Below, in pieces: positions 34,447 through 44,704 of a DNA stretch of 64,000 nt (within the stretch, counting starts at the first letter, position 1; each line of letters begins with the position of its first letter). The notes beneath the pieces are model-generated. The model had not been told where the DNA came from. It saw only the letters and a list, made by a program, of their open reading frames with translations, and made no database searches. The translations under genes and the position numbers were made by a program. The DNA is taken from NCBI GenBank assembly GCA_023362775.1, contig JALMGJ010000001.1, forward strand, positions 67,583,501 to 67,647,500, given 5' to 3'. The DNA comes from Charina bottae (lineage: Eukaryota > Chordata > Lepidosauria > Squamata > Charinaidae).

Positions 34447-36639
34447 GTGGTCCACTGGAGGAGGAAATGGCAAACCACTCCAGTATCCTTGCCAAGAAAA
34501 CCCATGGACAGTATCAAAAGGCTAAAAGGTATGACGCCGGAAGATGAGCCCCTCAGGTCGGAAGGTGTCCAAAATGCTACTGGGGAAGAGCGGAGGGCAA
34601 TTCCGAGTAGCTCCAGAAAGTGTGAAACGGCTGGGCCAAAGCCGAAAGGACGCTCAGTTGTGGATGTGTCTGGAAGTGGAAGGAAAGTCCGATGCTGTAA
34701 AGAACAATATTGCATAGGAACCTGGAATGTAAGAACTATGAATCAAGGTAAGCTGGATGTGGTCAAACATGAGATGACAAGATTGAACATCGACATATTG
34801 GGAATCAGCGAACTAAAATGGACAGGAATGGGCGAATTTAATTCAGGAGACCATTATATATACTACTGTGGGCAAGAATCCCTTAGAAGAAATGGAGTAG
34901 CTCTCATAGTCAATAAAAGAGTGGGAAAGGCAGTACTGGGGTACAACCTCAAAAACGACAGAATGCTTTCAGTTCGAATCCAAGGCAAACCATTCAACAT
35001 CACAGTGATCCAAGTCTATGCCCCAACCGCTGATGCCGAAGAAGCTGAAGTTGACCGGTTCTATGAAGACCTACAACACCTTCTAGAACTAACACCAAAA
35101 AAAGATGTCCTTTACATCATAGGGGACTGGAATGCTAAAGTAGGAAGTCAAAAAATAACCGGAATAACAGGCAAGTTCGGCCTTGGAGTACAAAATGAAG
35201 CAGGGCAAAGGCTAATAGAGTTTTGTCAAGAGAACACACTGGTCATAGCAAACACTCTTTTCCAACAACACAAGAGACGACTCTACACATGGACATCACC
35301 AGATGGTCAATACCGAAATCAGATTGATTATATACTTTGCAGCCAAAGATGGAGAAGCTCTATACAATCAGCAAAAACAAGACCTGGAGCTGACTGTGGC
35401 TCAGATCATGAGCTTCTTATCGCAAAATTTAGGCTTAAATTGAAGAACGTAGGGAAAACCACTAGACCACTCAGGTATGTCCTAAATCATATCCCTTATG
35501 AATATACAGTGGAGGTGAGGAATAGATTTAAAGGATTAGATCTGGTAGACAGAGTGCCTGAAGAACTATGGATGGAGGTTCATAACATTGTACAGGAGGC
35601 AGCAACTAAAACCATCCCAAAGAAGAAGGAATGCAAGAAAGCAAAGTGGCTGACTGATGAAGCTTTACAAATAGCTGAGGAAAGAAGGGAAGCAAAAGGC
35701 AAGGGAGAAAGGGAAAGATATAACCAACTGAATGCAGATTTCCAGAGAATAGCAAGGAGAGATAAGAAGGCCTTCTTAAATGAACAATGCAAAGAAATCG
35801 AGGAAAACAATAGAATGGGGAAGACTAGAGATCTCTTCAAGAAAATCGGAGATATCAAGGGAACGTTTTGTGCAAAGATGGGCATGATAAAGGACAAAAA
35901 AGGCAGGGACCTAACAGAAGCAGAAGAGATTAAGAAGAGGTGGCAAGAATACACAGAAGAACTATACAAGAAAGATCTTAATATCCCTGATAAATACGAT
36001 GGTGTGGTCACTGACCTTGAGCCGGACATCCTAGAGAGTGAAGTCAAGTGGGCCTTAGGAAGCATTACTAACAACAAAGCTAGCGGAGAAGACAGTATCC
36101 CAGCTGAGCTATTTAAAATCCTAAAAGATGATGCTGTTAAAGTGCTGCACTCAATATGCCAACAAATTTGGAAAACTCAACAGTGGCCACAGGATTGGAA
36201 AAGGTCAGTTTACGTTCCAATTCCAAAGAAAGGCAATGCCAAAGAATGTTCAAACTACCGTACAATCGCGCTCATTTCACATGCCAGCAAGGTTATGCTC
36301 AAAATCCTACAAGCTAGGCTTCAGCAGCATGTGAACCGAGAACTACCAGAAGTGCAAGCTGGGTTTCAAAGAGGCAGAGGAACTAGAGATCAGATTGCCA
36401 ACATTCGCTGGATCATGGAAAAAGCAAGAGAGTTCCAGAAAAACATCTACTTCTGCTTCATTGACTACGCTAAAGCCTTTGATTGTGTGGATCACAACAA
36501 ACTGTGGCAAATTCTTAAAGAGATGGGAGTACCAGACCACCTTACCTGTCTCCTGAGAAACCTGTATGTGGGTCAAGAAGCAACAGTTAGAACCGGACAT
36601 GGAACAACCGACTGGTTCAAAATTGGGAAAGGAGTATGA
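34447..36639 (+). pseudogene. BovB ORF2 part 1: APE endonuclease and RT fingers/palm
   Basis: 730 open codons; the first ATG-type Met after the basic leader is near 34,504, so the GTG at 34,447 is not necessarily the start. The apurinic-like endonuclease is seen from 'GTWNVRTMNQG' (about residue 88) through 'ISELKWTG', 'GDWNAKVG' (about residue 226) and 'CGSDHELL' (about residue 318). RT follows with 'SNYRTIALIS' (about residue 603) and the first catalytic Asp in 'FIDYAKAFDCVDH' (about residue 671). It stops at TGA 36,637-36,639 in 'KGV*QGC'; the family has Arg here, so a CGA-to-TGA (CpG decay) change is the likely cause. Confidence 0.95.
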
Positions 36640-37521
36640 CAAGGCTGTATATTATCACCCTGCTTATTTAACTTATATGCAGAGTACATCATGAGAAATG
36701 CCGGGCTGGATGAATCACAAGCCGGAGTTAAGATTGCCGGGAAAAATATCAACAACCTCAGATATGCAGACGATACCACCCTAATGGCAGAAAGTGAAGA
36801 GGAACTAAAGAGCCTCTTGATGAGGGTGAAAGAGGAGAGTGCAAAAGCTGGCTTGAAACTCAACATTAAAAAAACCCAGATCATGGCATCTGGTCCCATC
36901 ACTTCCTGGCAAATAGAAGGGGAAGAAATGGAAGCAGTGACAGATTTTATTTTCTTGGGCTCCAAGATCACCGCAGACGGTGACTGCAGCCATGAAATTA
37001 AAAGACGCTTGCTCCTTGGAAGGAAAGCTATGGCAAACCTAGACAGCATATTAAAAAGCAGAGACATCACCTTGCCGACAAAGGTCCGTATAGTTAAAGC
37101 TATGGTTTTTCCAGTAGCAATGTATGGCTGTGAGAGTTGGACCATAAGGAAGGCTGAGCGCCGAAGAATTGATGCTTTCGAGCTGTGGTGCTGGAGAAGA
37201 CTCTTGAGAGTCCCTTGGACTGCAAGGAGGTCAAACCAGTCAATCCTAAAGGAAATCAACCCTGACTGCTCATTGGAAGGACAGATGCTGAAGCTGAAGC
37301 TCAAATACTTTGGCCACCTAATGAGAAGAGAGGACTCACTGGAAAAGACCCTGATGCTGGGAAAGACTGAGGGCAAAAGGAGAAGGGGACGGCAGAGGAT
37401 GAGATGGTTAGATAGCATCACCGATGTAATGAACATGAATTTGAGTAAACTCCGAGAGACAGTGGAGGACAGGAAGGCCTGGCGTGCTATGGTCCATGAG
37501 GTCACGAAGAGTCGGACATGA
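36640..37521 (+). pseudogene. BovB ORF2 part 2: RT palm YADD to C-terminus
   Basis: Same frame as the preceding part, separated only by the one TGA. It starts 'QGCILSPCLFNLYAEYIM' and holds the catalytic YADD at 36,763-36,774 with both aspartates intact. Then come the thumb, 'RRIDAFELWCWRRLLRVPW', 'QYFGHLMRR'-like text and the end 'VHEVTKSRT', with TGA at 37,519-37,521. The last 22 bp of the element overlap the tail shared with Sauria SINEs. Apart from the internal stop nothing looks damaged. Confidence 0.95.
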
Positions 37522-37885
37522 CTGAACGACTGAACAACAACAAATAATTTTTAAAAGAATGTTTTCCTAACACTGATGCTATTTGGAAGCCAAACATTTT
37601 ATTTCCGGAGATGGAGAAAAGTATTAAGAAAAATTAGAGAACTTTCTGTAAGAGATATTCTTGAATTTCCATTTTTGGTTAACTTACAATAAATGAAATA
37701 TATTGGGGCTAAGGCGAAAACCTCCCAGCAAGATCATATTCAGTATGATCAAGGACTAGTCAAAAGAATTGCCAAGGGCCTAAATAATAGGAATTACGCG
37801 ACATCAGACACTTTCAGACAACAAGGCTCTTCATTTGAATCTGATCAGAGCTTGAGTGGGCTGCTCTAACTGTGAAAGTGACCAA

Positions 37886-38135
37886 GAGAGCCAGTTTGGT
37901 CTAGTGGTTAAGGCAGCAGGCTAAAACCCAGGAGACTGAGAGTTCTAGTCCTGCCTGAGGCATGAAAGCCGTCTGGGTGACCCTGGGCCAGTCACTCTCT
38001 CTCAGCCCAACTCACCTCACAGGGTGGTTGTTGTGGGGAAAATAGGAGGAGGAAGGAGTATTAACGATGTTCGCCGCCTTGAGTTATTTATAAAAATAAT
38101 AAAGGTGGGATAGAAAATAAATAAAATAATAAATA
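37886..38135 (+). mobile_element. CORE/MIR-like tRNA SINE
   Basis: tRNA-like head 'ggtctagtggttaaggcagc' and 'gagttctagtcctgcc', core 'gtgaccctgggccagtcac' followed by 'ctcacagggtgg', and an L2-like tail 'ataaaggtgggatagaaa' running into AATAA repeats. Same family as 17,305-17,575. Confidence 0.82.
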
Positions 38136-38740
38136 AATAAAATATTATGGGCACCTCTGAATTGTTGGAGTCTGGAAGGTTAAAAAAAAACACTCCAAGC
38201 AGCTAACAACAATCTTGCAGAGTAGAAGTGCCCAGAAAAGACTTGCACATACAGCTTAATCAATGTTCAGAAATAAAACAGTCTTCACACATTAGTTAGT
38301 TGAAGAAAAATAAAGATAGCTTAGATGTTTATTCAGTAGATCTTGGTTACAAGCAGTTTCATGGTAGAAAGGCTTAATCATCTCCGGTCTGCGTGCAAGC
38401 AAGATATTTTGGATGAGACCCACATAGCCATGTGGCCCTCCTATGTGCACGTGTGCTTAGGAAGAAGGGAAGATGGAGAATGGCCCCGAAAGACCCAAGA
38501 AGGAGCAGGAAACAGGAAGTCAGGTGACCCAGGCACCTCCCACAAACACAGTAGATACGCTTGAGTAGAATAGTCCTCCCCTATGTTTGTGAGACAATGC
38601 TGAGTTGACTTCTGATAATCCTAACATGAATGTGAGTCTGTAGCATCTGTGGAGAACAAGCAGCCAATCAGAATAGGCTAAGAAGTAAGTGAAGTTGACA
38701 TTTAGCCAATAAGTGATCAGTTATTAGCTCTGCGAGTGTA
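38136..38740. other. No recognisable feature
   Basis: Sequence between a SINE and a LINE tail; no motif recognised. Confidence 0.45.
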
Positions 38741-38752
38741 GCTTTCTCCCGA

Positions 38753-39480
38753 ATGAAGCGTAGAGTGTTTGAGGATCGGGACATTCACAGGGAGACCAAA
38801 ATGCTTGTTTACAAAGCCATTGTACTACCAACCCTTCTGTACGCCTGTGAAACATGGACCCTCTACAAACGCCACCTCCAACTTCTTGAAAGATTCCATC
38901 AACGCTGCCTCCGAAAAATTCTGCAAATTACTTGGGAAGATAGGCGGACTAATGTTAGCGTATTAGAAGAAGCGAAAACCACCAGCATTGAAACAATGAT
39001 CATCCAATATCAACTTCGCTGGACCGGCCATGTTGTTCGAATGCCTGACCATCGTCTTCCAAAGCAGCTACTTTACTCCCAACTTAAGAATGGAAAATGG
39101 AATATTGGTGGACAGCAAAAGAGATTCAAAGATACTCTCAAAGCTAATTTTAAAAAATGTAATATCAGCATTGAGAACTGGGAAGCCCTAACTCATGAGC
39201 GTTTCAATTGGAGGTCATCCTTTATTAATGGCGTTATGGACTTTGAAGAAGCACGAGTACAGGGCGAAAGGGAGAAAAGAGCTAAAAGGAAGGCACGTCA
39301 GGCAAACCCTCATCATGACCGTCTCCCACCCGGAAACCTATGCCCTCATTGTGGGAGGTTGTGCGGATCCAGAATTGGCCTTTATAGCCACTTACGGATC
39401 CACCGTTAAAATTTTACCTTTGGAAGACAATCTTACTCGGCTACGAGTGATCGCCAATGATGATGATGAATGATTGGCCA
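38753..39480 (+). mobile_element. Non-LTR retrotransposon 3' part: RT C-terminus with C2H2 finger, intact ORF
   Basis: An uninterrupted 218-codon frame (38,753-39,409) encodes the C-terminal region of an APE-type LINE protein. It has 'LVYKAIVLPTLLYACETW', then 'RCLRKILQITWEDR', 'IQYQLRWTGHVVRM' and, at the very end, a C-x2-C...H-x3-H finger ('CPHCGRLCGSRIGLYSHLRIH'). The upstream RT is missing (5' truncation). The 3' end is a TGATGATGATGAATGA run after 'cggctacgagtgatcgcc'. I cannot name the clade with certainty; it is not the BovB family. Not a host gene: it is a truncated retroelement that happens to begin near an ATG. Confidence 0.82.
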
Positions 39481-39630
39481 GTAACTGAGTGCAAAGTGAA
39501 ACAAGGGTGCTTCTGCAACTGTCACTCACTTCTTGTAAACTGAAGTGCCATATTTGCAAAAGCAAACAAACAATTAGAAATCTGGAAGCTGTTTAGATTG
39601 CATGTGCCCTGAATGGCCAATTAAATGGGT

Positions 39631-39648
39631 GGTGGTGGTGGTGGTGGT
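39631..39648. repeat. (GGT)n microsatellite
   Basis: Six GGT units preceded by 'gggt'. Confidence 0.9.
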
Positions 39649-39729
39649 TTAATTCACTCTGTGAACAGATCTGAGCCACCGTTTGGAAGAAGTGCTTGAG
39701 TTCTACAGTATATTCTGGGCCTGAGAACT

Positions 39730-39898
39730 TCCCGGACTATAATGTTCAGTATGCCAAGGGCAAGATGGATGGATGATATTCTGCAGGTGACGGACTCGAC
39801 CATGGGGGAGCTGGGGATGGCGACGGCCGACAGGAAGCTCTGGCGTGGGCTGGTCCATGAAGTCACGAAGAGTCGGAAGTGACTGAACGTATAAACAA
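39730..39898 (+). repeat. RTE/BovB-related LINE 3' tail
   Basis: 'gggcaagatggatggatgat', 'aggaagctctggcgtgggct' and 'tcacgaagagtcggaagtga' then 'ataaacaacaa' match the 3' end of the minus-strand RTE copy at 53,407-53,620. A 5'-truncated copy of that subfamily rather than of the BovB at 34 kb (tail 'ggaagtgactgaacg', not 'ggacatgactgaacg'). Confidence 0.85.
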
Positions 39899-40055
39899 CA
39901 ATGCTGCTTCTGCTGATAGCAATCTATAAATGGGCAATTTAGCCATTTTGTATTTACTGGCACAATTTACTAGAAGAAAGGAACTGTCTTTAACATTGTG
40001 ATGAACTGAAGAGTTTGAGCCAATGCTGTTTTTCTGTCTCCTTCTCTTTTACTTT

Positions 40056-40140
40056 CCTCCTCTCCTCTCCTCTCCTCTCCTCTCCTCTCCTCTCCTCTCC
40101 TCTCCTCTCCTCTCCTCTCCTCTCCTCTCCTCTCCTCTCC
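40056..40140. repeat. (TCTCC)n microsatellite
   Basis: About 16-17 nearly perfect pentamers; both strands give long artificial frames (Arg-Gly-Glu-Glu repeats on the minus strand). Confidence 0.97.
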
Positions 40141-41052
40141 TTCCTTTCGCTGCTGATGTTCCTCCTCCACTGTAACTTGGGTAGCATTACTTGTCGGGTT
40201 TTGCCTTTAGCAAAATAATGCAGAATAAGAAAGCTTGGTTCTTGATCCAATTATAATTGTGGGCAAAAACAATTTGGGATATGAAAGTGTTTCCCTTTTT
40301 GATCAAAAGATACCCTGGTCTAATTTGATAGAAGCTGTATGATCTTGGATTCAGAGGGGCATTTCTATTTATAGCTTTAACAGGCCTTTGTCTTGCATTG
40401 CATCTGTTCACCTTGGGACTTAGGCACTGACATTTCCCCAGCAAAGATTCTTAAGAACTGGGCAAGCTTGGAAAGAAGTTACATTTTGTTCCTCCAAGGA
40501 ACCTGGCTCGAATATTTTTCCAAAATGAAGAAACAGGAAAAAAGAAAAAAAATGAAGATATTTCTAGATATGAAAATCTGAAGACAAAAGGATATGATGC
40601 AGGATATCCCTGCTGCTTAAAAACCACCATTCCAAAAAAGAATTATTATTTTTTTGCAACTGCACAGTCCAAAAGGCCACCCACACATACTCTGATCTTG
40701 CTAGATGAAATCTTATGGAGTGTTTTTTTTCCCTTTTGTAATTGTTTTTATGGTCAGTTAAGTTGCCAGTTTATTAAAGAACAGTTCTTTTATTTCCGTT
40801 TTGGAACTGCCAGAAAGTTTCATTAATAATATAGTCATGACTATTCCTGGCTTTATTTCACTAAAGTAATAATAACGAGAGGCTATATTACAATAGCAAG
40901 ACTGTAAACACATGCACTCTGCTCCTATTTTAATGAAATGTGGATTAGAATGTTGGCCACCCTGTGTAACTTTTTTTTTCTGGCAGTTCTTCATCTAGTA
41001 AAGCAGACACTCCTCAATCTTCAGCAACTTGCCCTATATCCACAGATCATAC

Positions 41053-41072
41053 AGGTAGTCCTTCTTTAGCAA
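41053..41072 (+). repeat. Terminal scrap of the TA-flanked transposon family
   Basis: 'caggtagtccttctttagca' after TA matches the left terminus of the elements at 33,201 and 55,088. It is cut off by the gypsy LTR beginning at about 41,073, so the LTR element probably landed in, or recombined with, an older transposon copy. Confidence 0.6.
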
Positions 41073-41120
41073 TGTCCTGTTCTGACTGAGACCGACAAGG
41101 AAGCGTTATTGGAATCTCTT

Positions 41121-42012
41121 TTATTTACAATTACAATAGGCAGACCAGTCAATGTAATGTTCTTCTTCCACTGCAGGCAGGGAAGGCTCTAGAGCAGGGA
41201 GTCTATCAATTGCAGCAGCTTGGGTGACAGGCAGGCAGGGCTGGGAATCCCTGCTTCCTAAGTCACAGAAGGTGGCCCAATCTACGATTGTCCCAGGCTC
41301 GTATGGACCCGGCTCTGGAGGCGAAGCACTCGCGGTTTGCAGCCCGGAAGTGGCAGGCAGGTGAGTCGTGGGCATGGGGTAGACCTCGGCAGTCGAGGCT
41401 TGCACGGCAGAAAGGCAGGGCTGTTCTCCTGCAGTTGCGGCGACGCAGAAGGCGGCCCAACCGGCGCTGGTTCCAGGTTCACCCGTGGCCAATTCTGGCA
41501 AGTCCTACGTGGTAGTTGACTGGGGCGTGGAAACGGAAGGTAGCGGGGAGCCAGGGCAAGTCGGCTGGGCAGGAGCGCTTACCGTGGCTGAAGTCCCGTC
41601 GATGGTTGGCAACCTCCATTCGGTTTGGCTCGAGGTGGCTGGTGGCGCTTGAGATCTGGAAGCCAATTCAGCGGCAATAGGAGGTGGTTTGGAAACCGGC
41701 TGCAAGGGCAAGGCAAGACCGGGTTCAGAGTCAGCTTCTGCAGCAGCAGCAGGAACTGGCATGGAGGTGGGCCCTGATGCAGTGGAAGGCAGTTTGGAAG
41801 CCGGCGGCAAGGGCAAGGGAAGACCGAGTTTGGAGTTGGCTTCTGCGGTGGCGGCAGGAACTGGCATGGAGGTGGGCCCTGAGGCAGCGGCGTGGCCCAG
41901 ATTGGTCCAGGGTCTCCACGTGGTGGGAGAGTCGCTCTCCTCAAGACGTGCAGGTGGCAGATAGGATTGGTTGTCTCCAACAACCTGTACTTGCTGCGCT
42001 GGCCCTTTTATT
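41121..42012 (-). CDS. Unknown Pro/Ala-rich ORF inside the LTR (one in-frame stop)
   Basis: On the minus strand one frame is open from the TATA-like box down to a TAA whose bases form part of the AATAAA signal, broken only by a TAG at 41,505-41,507. The first ATG is at 41,867, giving 120 codons, the stop, then about 127 codons. The first half has two tandem 35-residue units starting 'ASGPTSMPVPAA'. The second half repeats a W-x2-x-C...QPCL motif ('GWAAFC', 'DWATFC', and a partial 'DWSAYC'). I do not recognise the protein. It could be an LTR-encoded accessory protein or chance openness of GC-rich text; other frames are also partly open. Confidence 0.4.
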
Positions 42013-42047
42013 CTTCATATTTTGCACCATTTGCACGTGCTAGCCAA
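42003..42047 (-). promoter_or_regulatory. LTR promoter elements (ATTGG and TATA-like)
   Basis: Inverted CCAAT (42,043-42,047) lies about 30-40 bp before a TATA-like AATAAAAGG on the minus strand, with 'gcaaat' in between. Spacing is as expected of a retroelement U3 promoter that would start transcription near 41,975. Confidence 0.5.
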
Positions 42048-42403
42048 TCGCCTCTCCACCCTCATTTGCTGTGCACTGATAGGTGGGAGGGCTTCTTCTT
42101 CCAGGCTGCCTCCAATTGGCAGCTCTAGGTCGGATCCTACTTCTGCACCATGCCAGCCTCTTCCTGCAGTCGGCTCATCTTCCTCTGACTCTGAGTCTGG
42201 CATGGTGACAGGGGCAGGTATGCTCCTGGCAGGCTCGTTCCTGACACTATCCCCCCTGCAGGACACTCCTCCCCCCAGACTTGCGGTCTGGGTTTATGCG
42301 GGTATTGGTGATGAAACTGTTGCCCCCGTAATGGTGTGTGGACGTCTGACGTGTCTTCCCAAGAGTACTCATCTGGCCTGTAGCCTTCACAGTCAATTAA
42401 ATT

Positions 42404-43570
42404 CTAGAGGCACCCCCGGCACCTGCGTGAGTCCAGAATGTGAGCGACCTCGTATTTGGACTCTCCTTGGATGATGACTGGGGGTGGTGGTGTCTTCCTG
42501 GTTCTGAGCGGGCTGTCAGCCAATGCAGGGACCAGCAGGAACCTGTGGAACACTGGGTGGACACGCATGTGGGAAGGAAGGGTTAATCGGAAGGTGACTG
42601 GATTGACCATGGCTTCTACTGGAAATGGACCCAGGAAACGGTGGTCCAGCTTCCGAGACAGCCGGGAAGAGGCTAGGTGCTTTGTAGACAACCACACCAG
42701 GTCACCAACTGCTAGTGGGGGTCCCGCCTTCCGGTGACGGTCCGCGAAATGCTTGTAATCTTCCTTGGCCTTTTCCAACTGTTCTCGGAGTACCTGGTGG
42801 CTGGCTTGTAGTTCTTGGAAGAATTGGTTTGCGGTCAGCACGGTGGAGTCCAGAACAGTGAGGGGAAAAGATCGTGGGTGGAAGCCATAATTGTCCACAG
42901 AGACATCTGGGTGGATGAGTGTTGTGCATTGTTGTAAGCGAACTCTGCCAAGGCTAGGAAGTCCACCCAATTGTCCTCTTGATAGTTGACATAGCAATGC
43001 AGATATTGCTCCAAGATGGCATTCACCTTTTCAGTCCTGCCATCCGATTGTGGATGAAATGCCGTTGACAAGTGGCCTTGAATGTTCAAGTTCTGGAGGA
43101 GTGCCTTCCAGAATCAGGCAGTAAACTGCGAGCCTCTGTCTGACACCACACTCTTAGCTATGCCGTGCAATTTGAAAACATGTTTTATGTATAAGTGTGC
43201 CATCTCCTACGCAGTGGGCAAGCCCTCACACATGATGAAGTGGGCCACCTTTGTCATAGAATCCACTACTACCAGAATAGTTGTGGTGCCTTGGGATTTT
43301 GGAAGGTCCATGATGAAGTCCATGGAAATGGCCTCCCCAGGTTGTCATGGGGTAGGTAATGGCATTAGGAGGCCCGGGGGCTTACTCGTCTGGTTCCTGG
43401 CTCTGCAACACTCAGGGCATGATACCACATACTGTTTCACTTCATCCTATATGCGTGGTCACCAGAATTCTCGGGAGACCAAGTTAAGAGTTTTGAAGAA
43501 CCCGAAAAGGCCAGTGGCTGGATTGTCGTGGTACAGCTGTAGGACCAGTTGCCATGCCATACCCTGGTGG
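42404..43570 (-). pseudogene. Gypsy integrase and chromodomain start (broken)
   Basis: On the minus strand, decayed pieces give the zinc module end 'SCPECCRARN', first D in '[13 protein letters not shown]', second D in 'VVSDRGSQF' and E in 'HPQSDGRTEKVNAILEQYL' (about 43,040), so all three DDE residues are still encoded. 42,404-42,830 then carries the C-terminal barrel ('VGDLVWLSTKHL', 'RKLDHRFLGPFPVE') and the first half of a chromodomain ('YEVAHILDSRRCRG'), which ends at a stop. Several stops and frameshifts separate the pieces. Confidence 0.85.
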
Positions 43571-43585
43571 TACATAGTAGTGCCC

Positions 43586-44040
43586 CTATAAACAGAGTGC
43601 CTCATGGTTGCTGGTCCAGGTTGTTGTTTGGTCAGTAGGGAGCTGCGCGATCTCTTGCTTCTGTTTCTTCATGAAGGGGTCCTTCCGTTGCTGCTCCTGA
43701 ATCTGTTGCAGCAGGTCATGTGGTGCATTGGCTGCAGAGAACTGCTTGAGGGGAATGACAGACTGCTGAGCAGCTGGGGGTTCTAGGCGATCGTATTCCG
43801 GCTTCCTAGACAGCCTGTTTGCCTGCTGGTTCTGGCTTCGAGGAATGTAGGTAACTTTAAAATTGAACCGCAAGAAAAACAGGGACCAGCGGATCTGTCA
43901 CTGGTTCAAGGTTCTGGCGGTCTTCAGGTGTTCCAGGTTACGGTGGACTGTCCTCACCTCTATTGGGTGGTGGGCTCCTTCCAAATGGTGTCTCCATGTG
44001 TTCAATGCCACCTTGATCGCTAGGAGCTCCTTCTCCGCAG
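43586..44040 (-). pseudogene. Gypsy RNase H C-terminal part and linker
   Basis: The minus strand reads '[20 protein letters not shown]', then '[11 protein letters not shown]' and the open stretch 'RFNFKVTYIPRSQNQQANRL' (43,810-43,873) leading into the integrase linker. The aspartate of the usual 'WTDHKNLE' has been lost. Upstream it is fused at 44,040 to gag text, so it lacks the RT and the N-terminal RNase H part. Confidence 0.8.
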
Positions 44041-44574
44041 TTGGCTGCAAAAGCCATTGTAGTCATTCAGGAGCATGTCTTGTTGGAGGATCAGTGGTGA
44101 AGCCCAGCGTGCGGCGTGGCCTGACAGTAGGCTGATGACAAAGCCCACCTTGTGTCTATCCATTGGGAACTCCTCTGAGCGGCAGCTCTGGTAGAGCTGG
44201 AACTGAGCAAAAAACACCGGGAACTTAGCTAGGGTCCCATCAAACGTCTCCGGTACTTGTACAGGGCATTTCGGTCGCTGGCTCGCGACTGGTTCAGCTG
44301 CAGGTGGTTGTGTTTGCAGCTAGACCAGTTGCACATTCAACAGGCCAATCTGTTCATTTAGTTGTGCATTCTGCTGGTTGAGTTGTGCATTCTGTGGGAG
44401 AGTTGCGTGTTCTCCATCGAGAGCTGCTGCTCCATGACTCCTAGGCACAGCAGGCTCTGTAGACAGGCAAGAGAAATAGGCAAGGAAGAAAAAAGAGTAA
44501 AAGGATGATGTCCTCTGGGCTTCCTTGAGCAGCCCGTTTTCCTCAGAGTTTGCCATTTTCAAAATGATCCCCAC
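44020..44574 (-). pseudogene. Gypsy gag fragments
   Basis: The start piece (44,574 downward) reads 'MANSEENGLL' and continues into a region with Q/N-rich repeats ('NAQLNQQNAQLNEQIGLLN', a coiled-coil-like run). After a break, 44,020-44,217 gives capsid-like text 'KVGFVISLLSGHAARWASPL', typical of the gypsy capsid domain. Gag would build the particle. The capsid is truncated by the deletion that joins it to RNase H. Confidence 0.78.
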
Positions 44575-44644
44575 CCACTGCTCCTTCTTTGATTTTTATG
44601 CAAAGACTTGAAAGCTGAGGGAGGGGCTCTTGATTCATTATTAT

Positions 44645-44700
44645 ATAAGCTGCTTTGGCAGCTTTCCAGACTGAAGGGTGGGGTATAAATGCAAAAAAAA
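44645..44700 (+). repeat. L2/CR1-like LINE 3' end
   Basis: 'ataagctgctttggcagct', 'gactgaagggtggggtataa' and a short A-run form a LINE tail, immediately beyond the gypsy gag start. It occupies the place where a 5' LTR should be. Confidence 0.55.
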
Positions 44701-44704
44701 GGTA

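Larger units (their letters stand above)
34335..37555 (+). mobile_element. Full-length BovB (RTE) LINE with 12-bp TSD
   Basis: Element 34,347-37,543, bordered by a perfect 12-bp duplication ATAATTTTTAAA at 34,335-34,346 and 37,544-37,555. It starts 'ccccttcatggatcactgcc', the characteristic BovB 5' end with 'cttgtcgtggcgaagg', and ends 'gactgaacaacaac'. One ORF of about 1,024 codons covers APE endonuclease and RT with a single internal stop. The intact ends and TSD show a complete insertion. BovB is known for horizontal transfer among squamates, ruminants and others. Confidence 0.96.
41073..42246 (-). repeat. Long (about 1.17 kb) 3' LTR of the second chromovirus
   Basis: On the minus strand the LTR starts TGTCAGGAACG at 42,246, directly after a polypurine tract (complement of 42,247-42,256), and ends about 41,073 in AGGACA. 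It holds, in order, an inverted CCAAT motif (42,043-42,047), a TATA-like 'gaataaaaggg' (complement of 42,003-42,013), a long open frame and an AATAAA (complement of 41,120-41,125). The left boundary is inferred from the TG...CA rule and the poly(A) position. No second LTR is present in the window to confirm it. Confidence 0.72.
42247..44580 (-). mobile_element. Second Ty3/gypsy chromovirus, internal region with gag-RNase H deletion
   Basis: On the minus strand the order is gag start (44,574), gag fragment, then directly RNase H (from about 44,040), the linker, integrase and the start of a chromodomain (42,404), polypurine tract and LTR. Nucleocapsid, protease and RT are absent, removed by one deletion near 44,040. 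No 5' LTR lies beyond 44,580; instead an L2-like tail follows. It is a different subfamily from the element at 136-3604, with an unrelated and much longer LTR. Confidence 0.85.

Noticed and set aside
36573..37505. 310-codon minus-strand frame
   Set aside because: It is the shadow of the BovB RT on the opposite strand.
38753..39409. Host zinc-finger gene
   Set aside because: The C2H2 motif is at the end of a LINE RT tail; the upstream part is RT-like and there is no gene structure.
39970..40250. Long minus-strand frames rich in Arg-Gly-Glu-Glu
   Set aside because: They come from the (TCTCC)n microsatellite; all frames there are open for the same reason.
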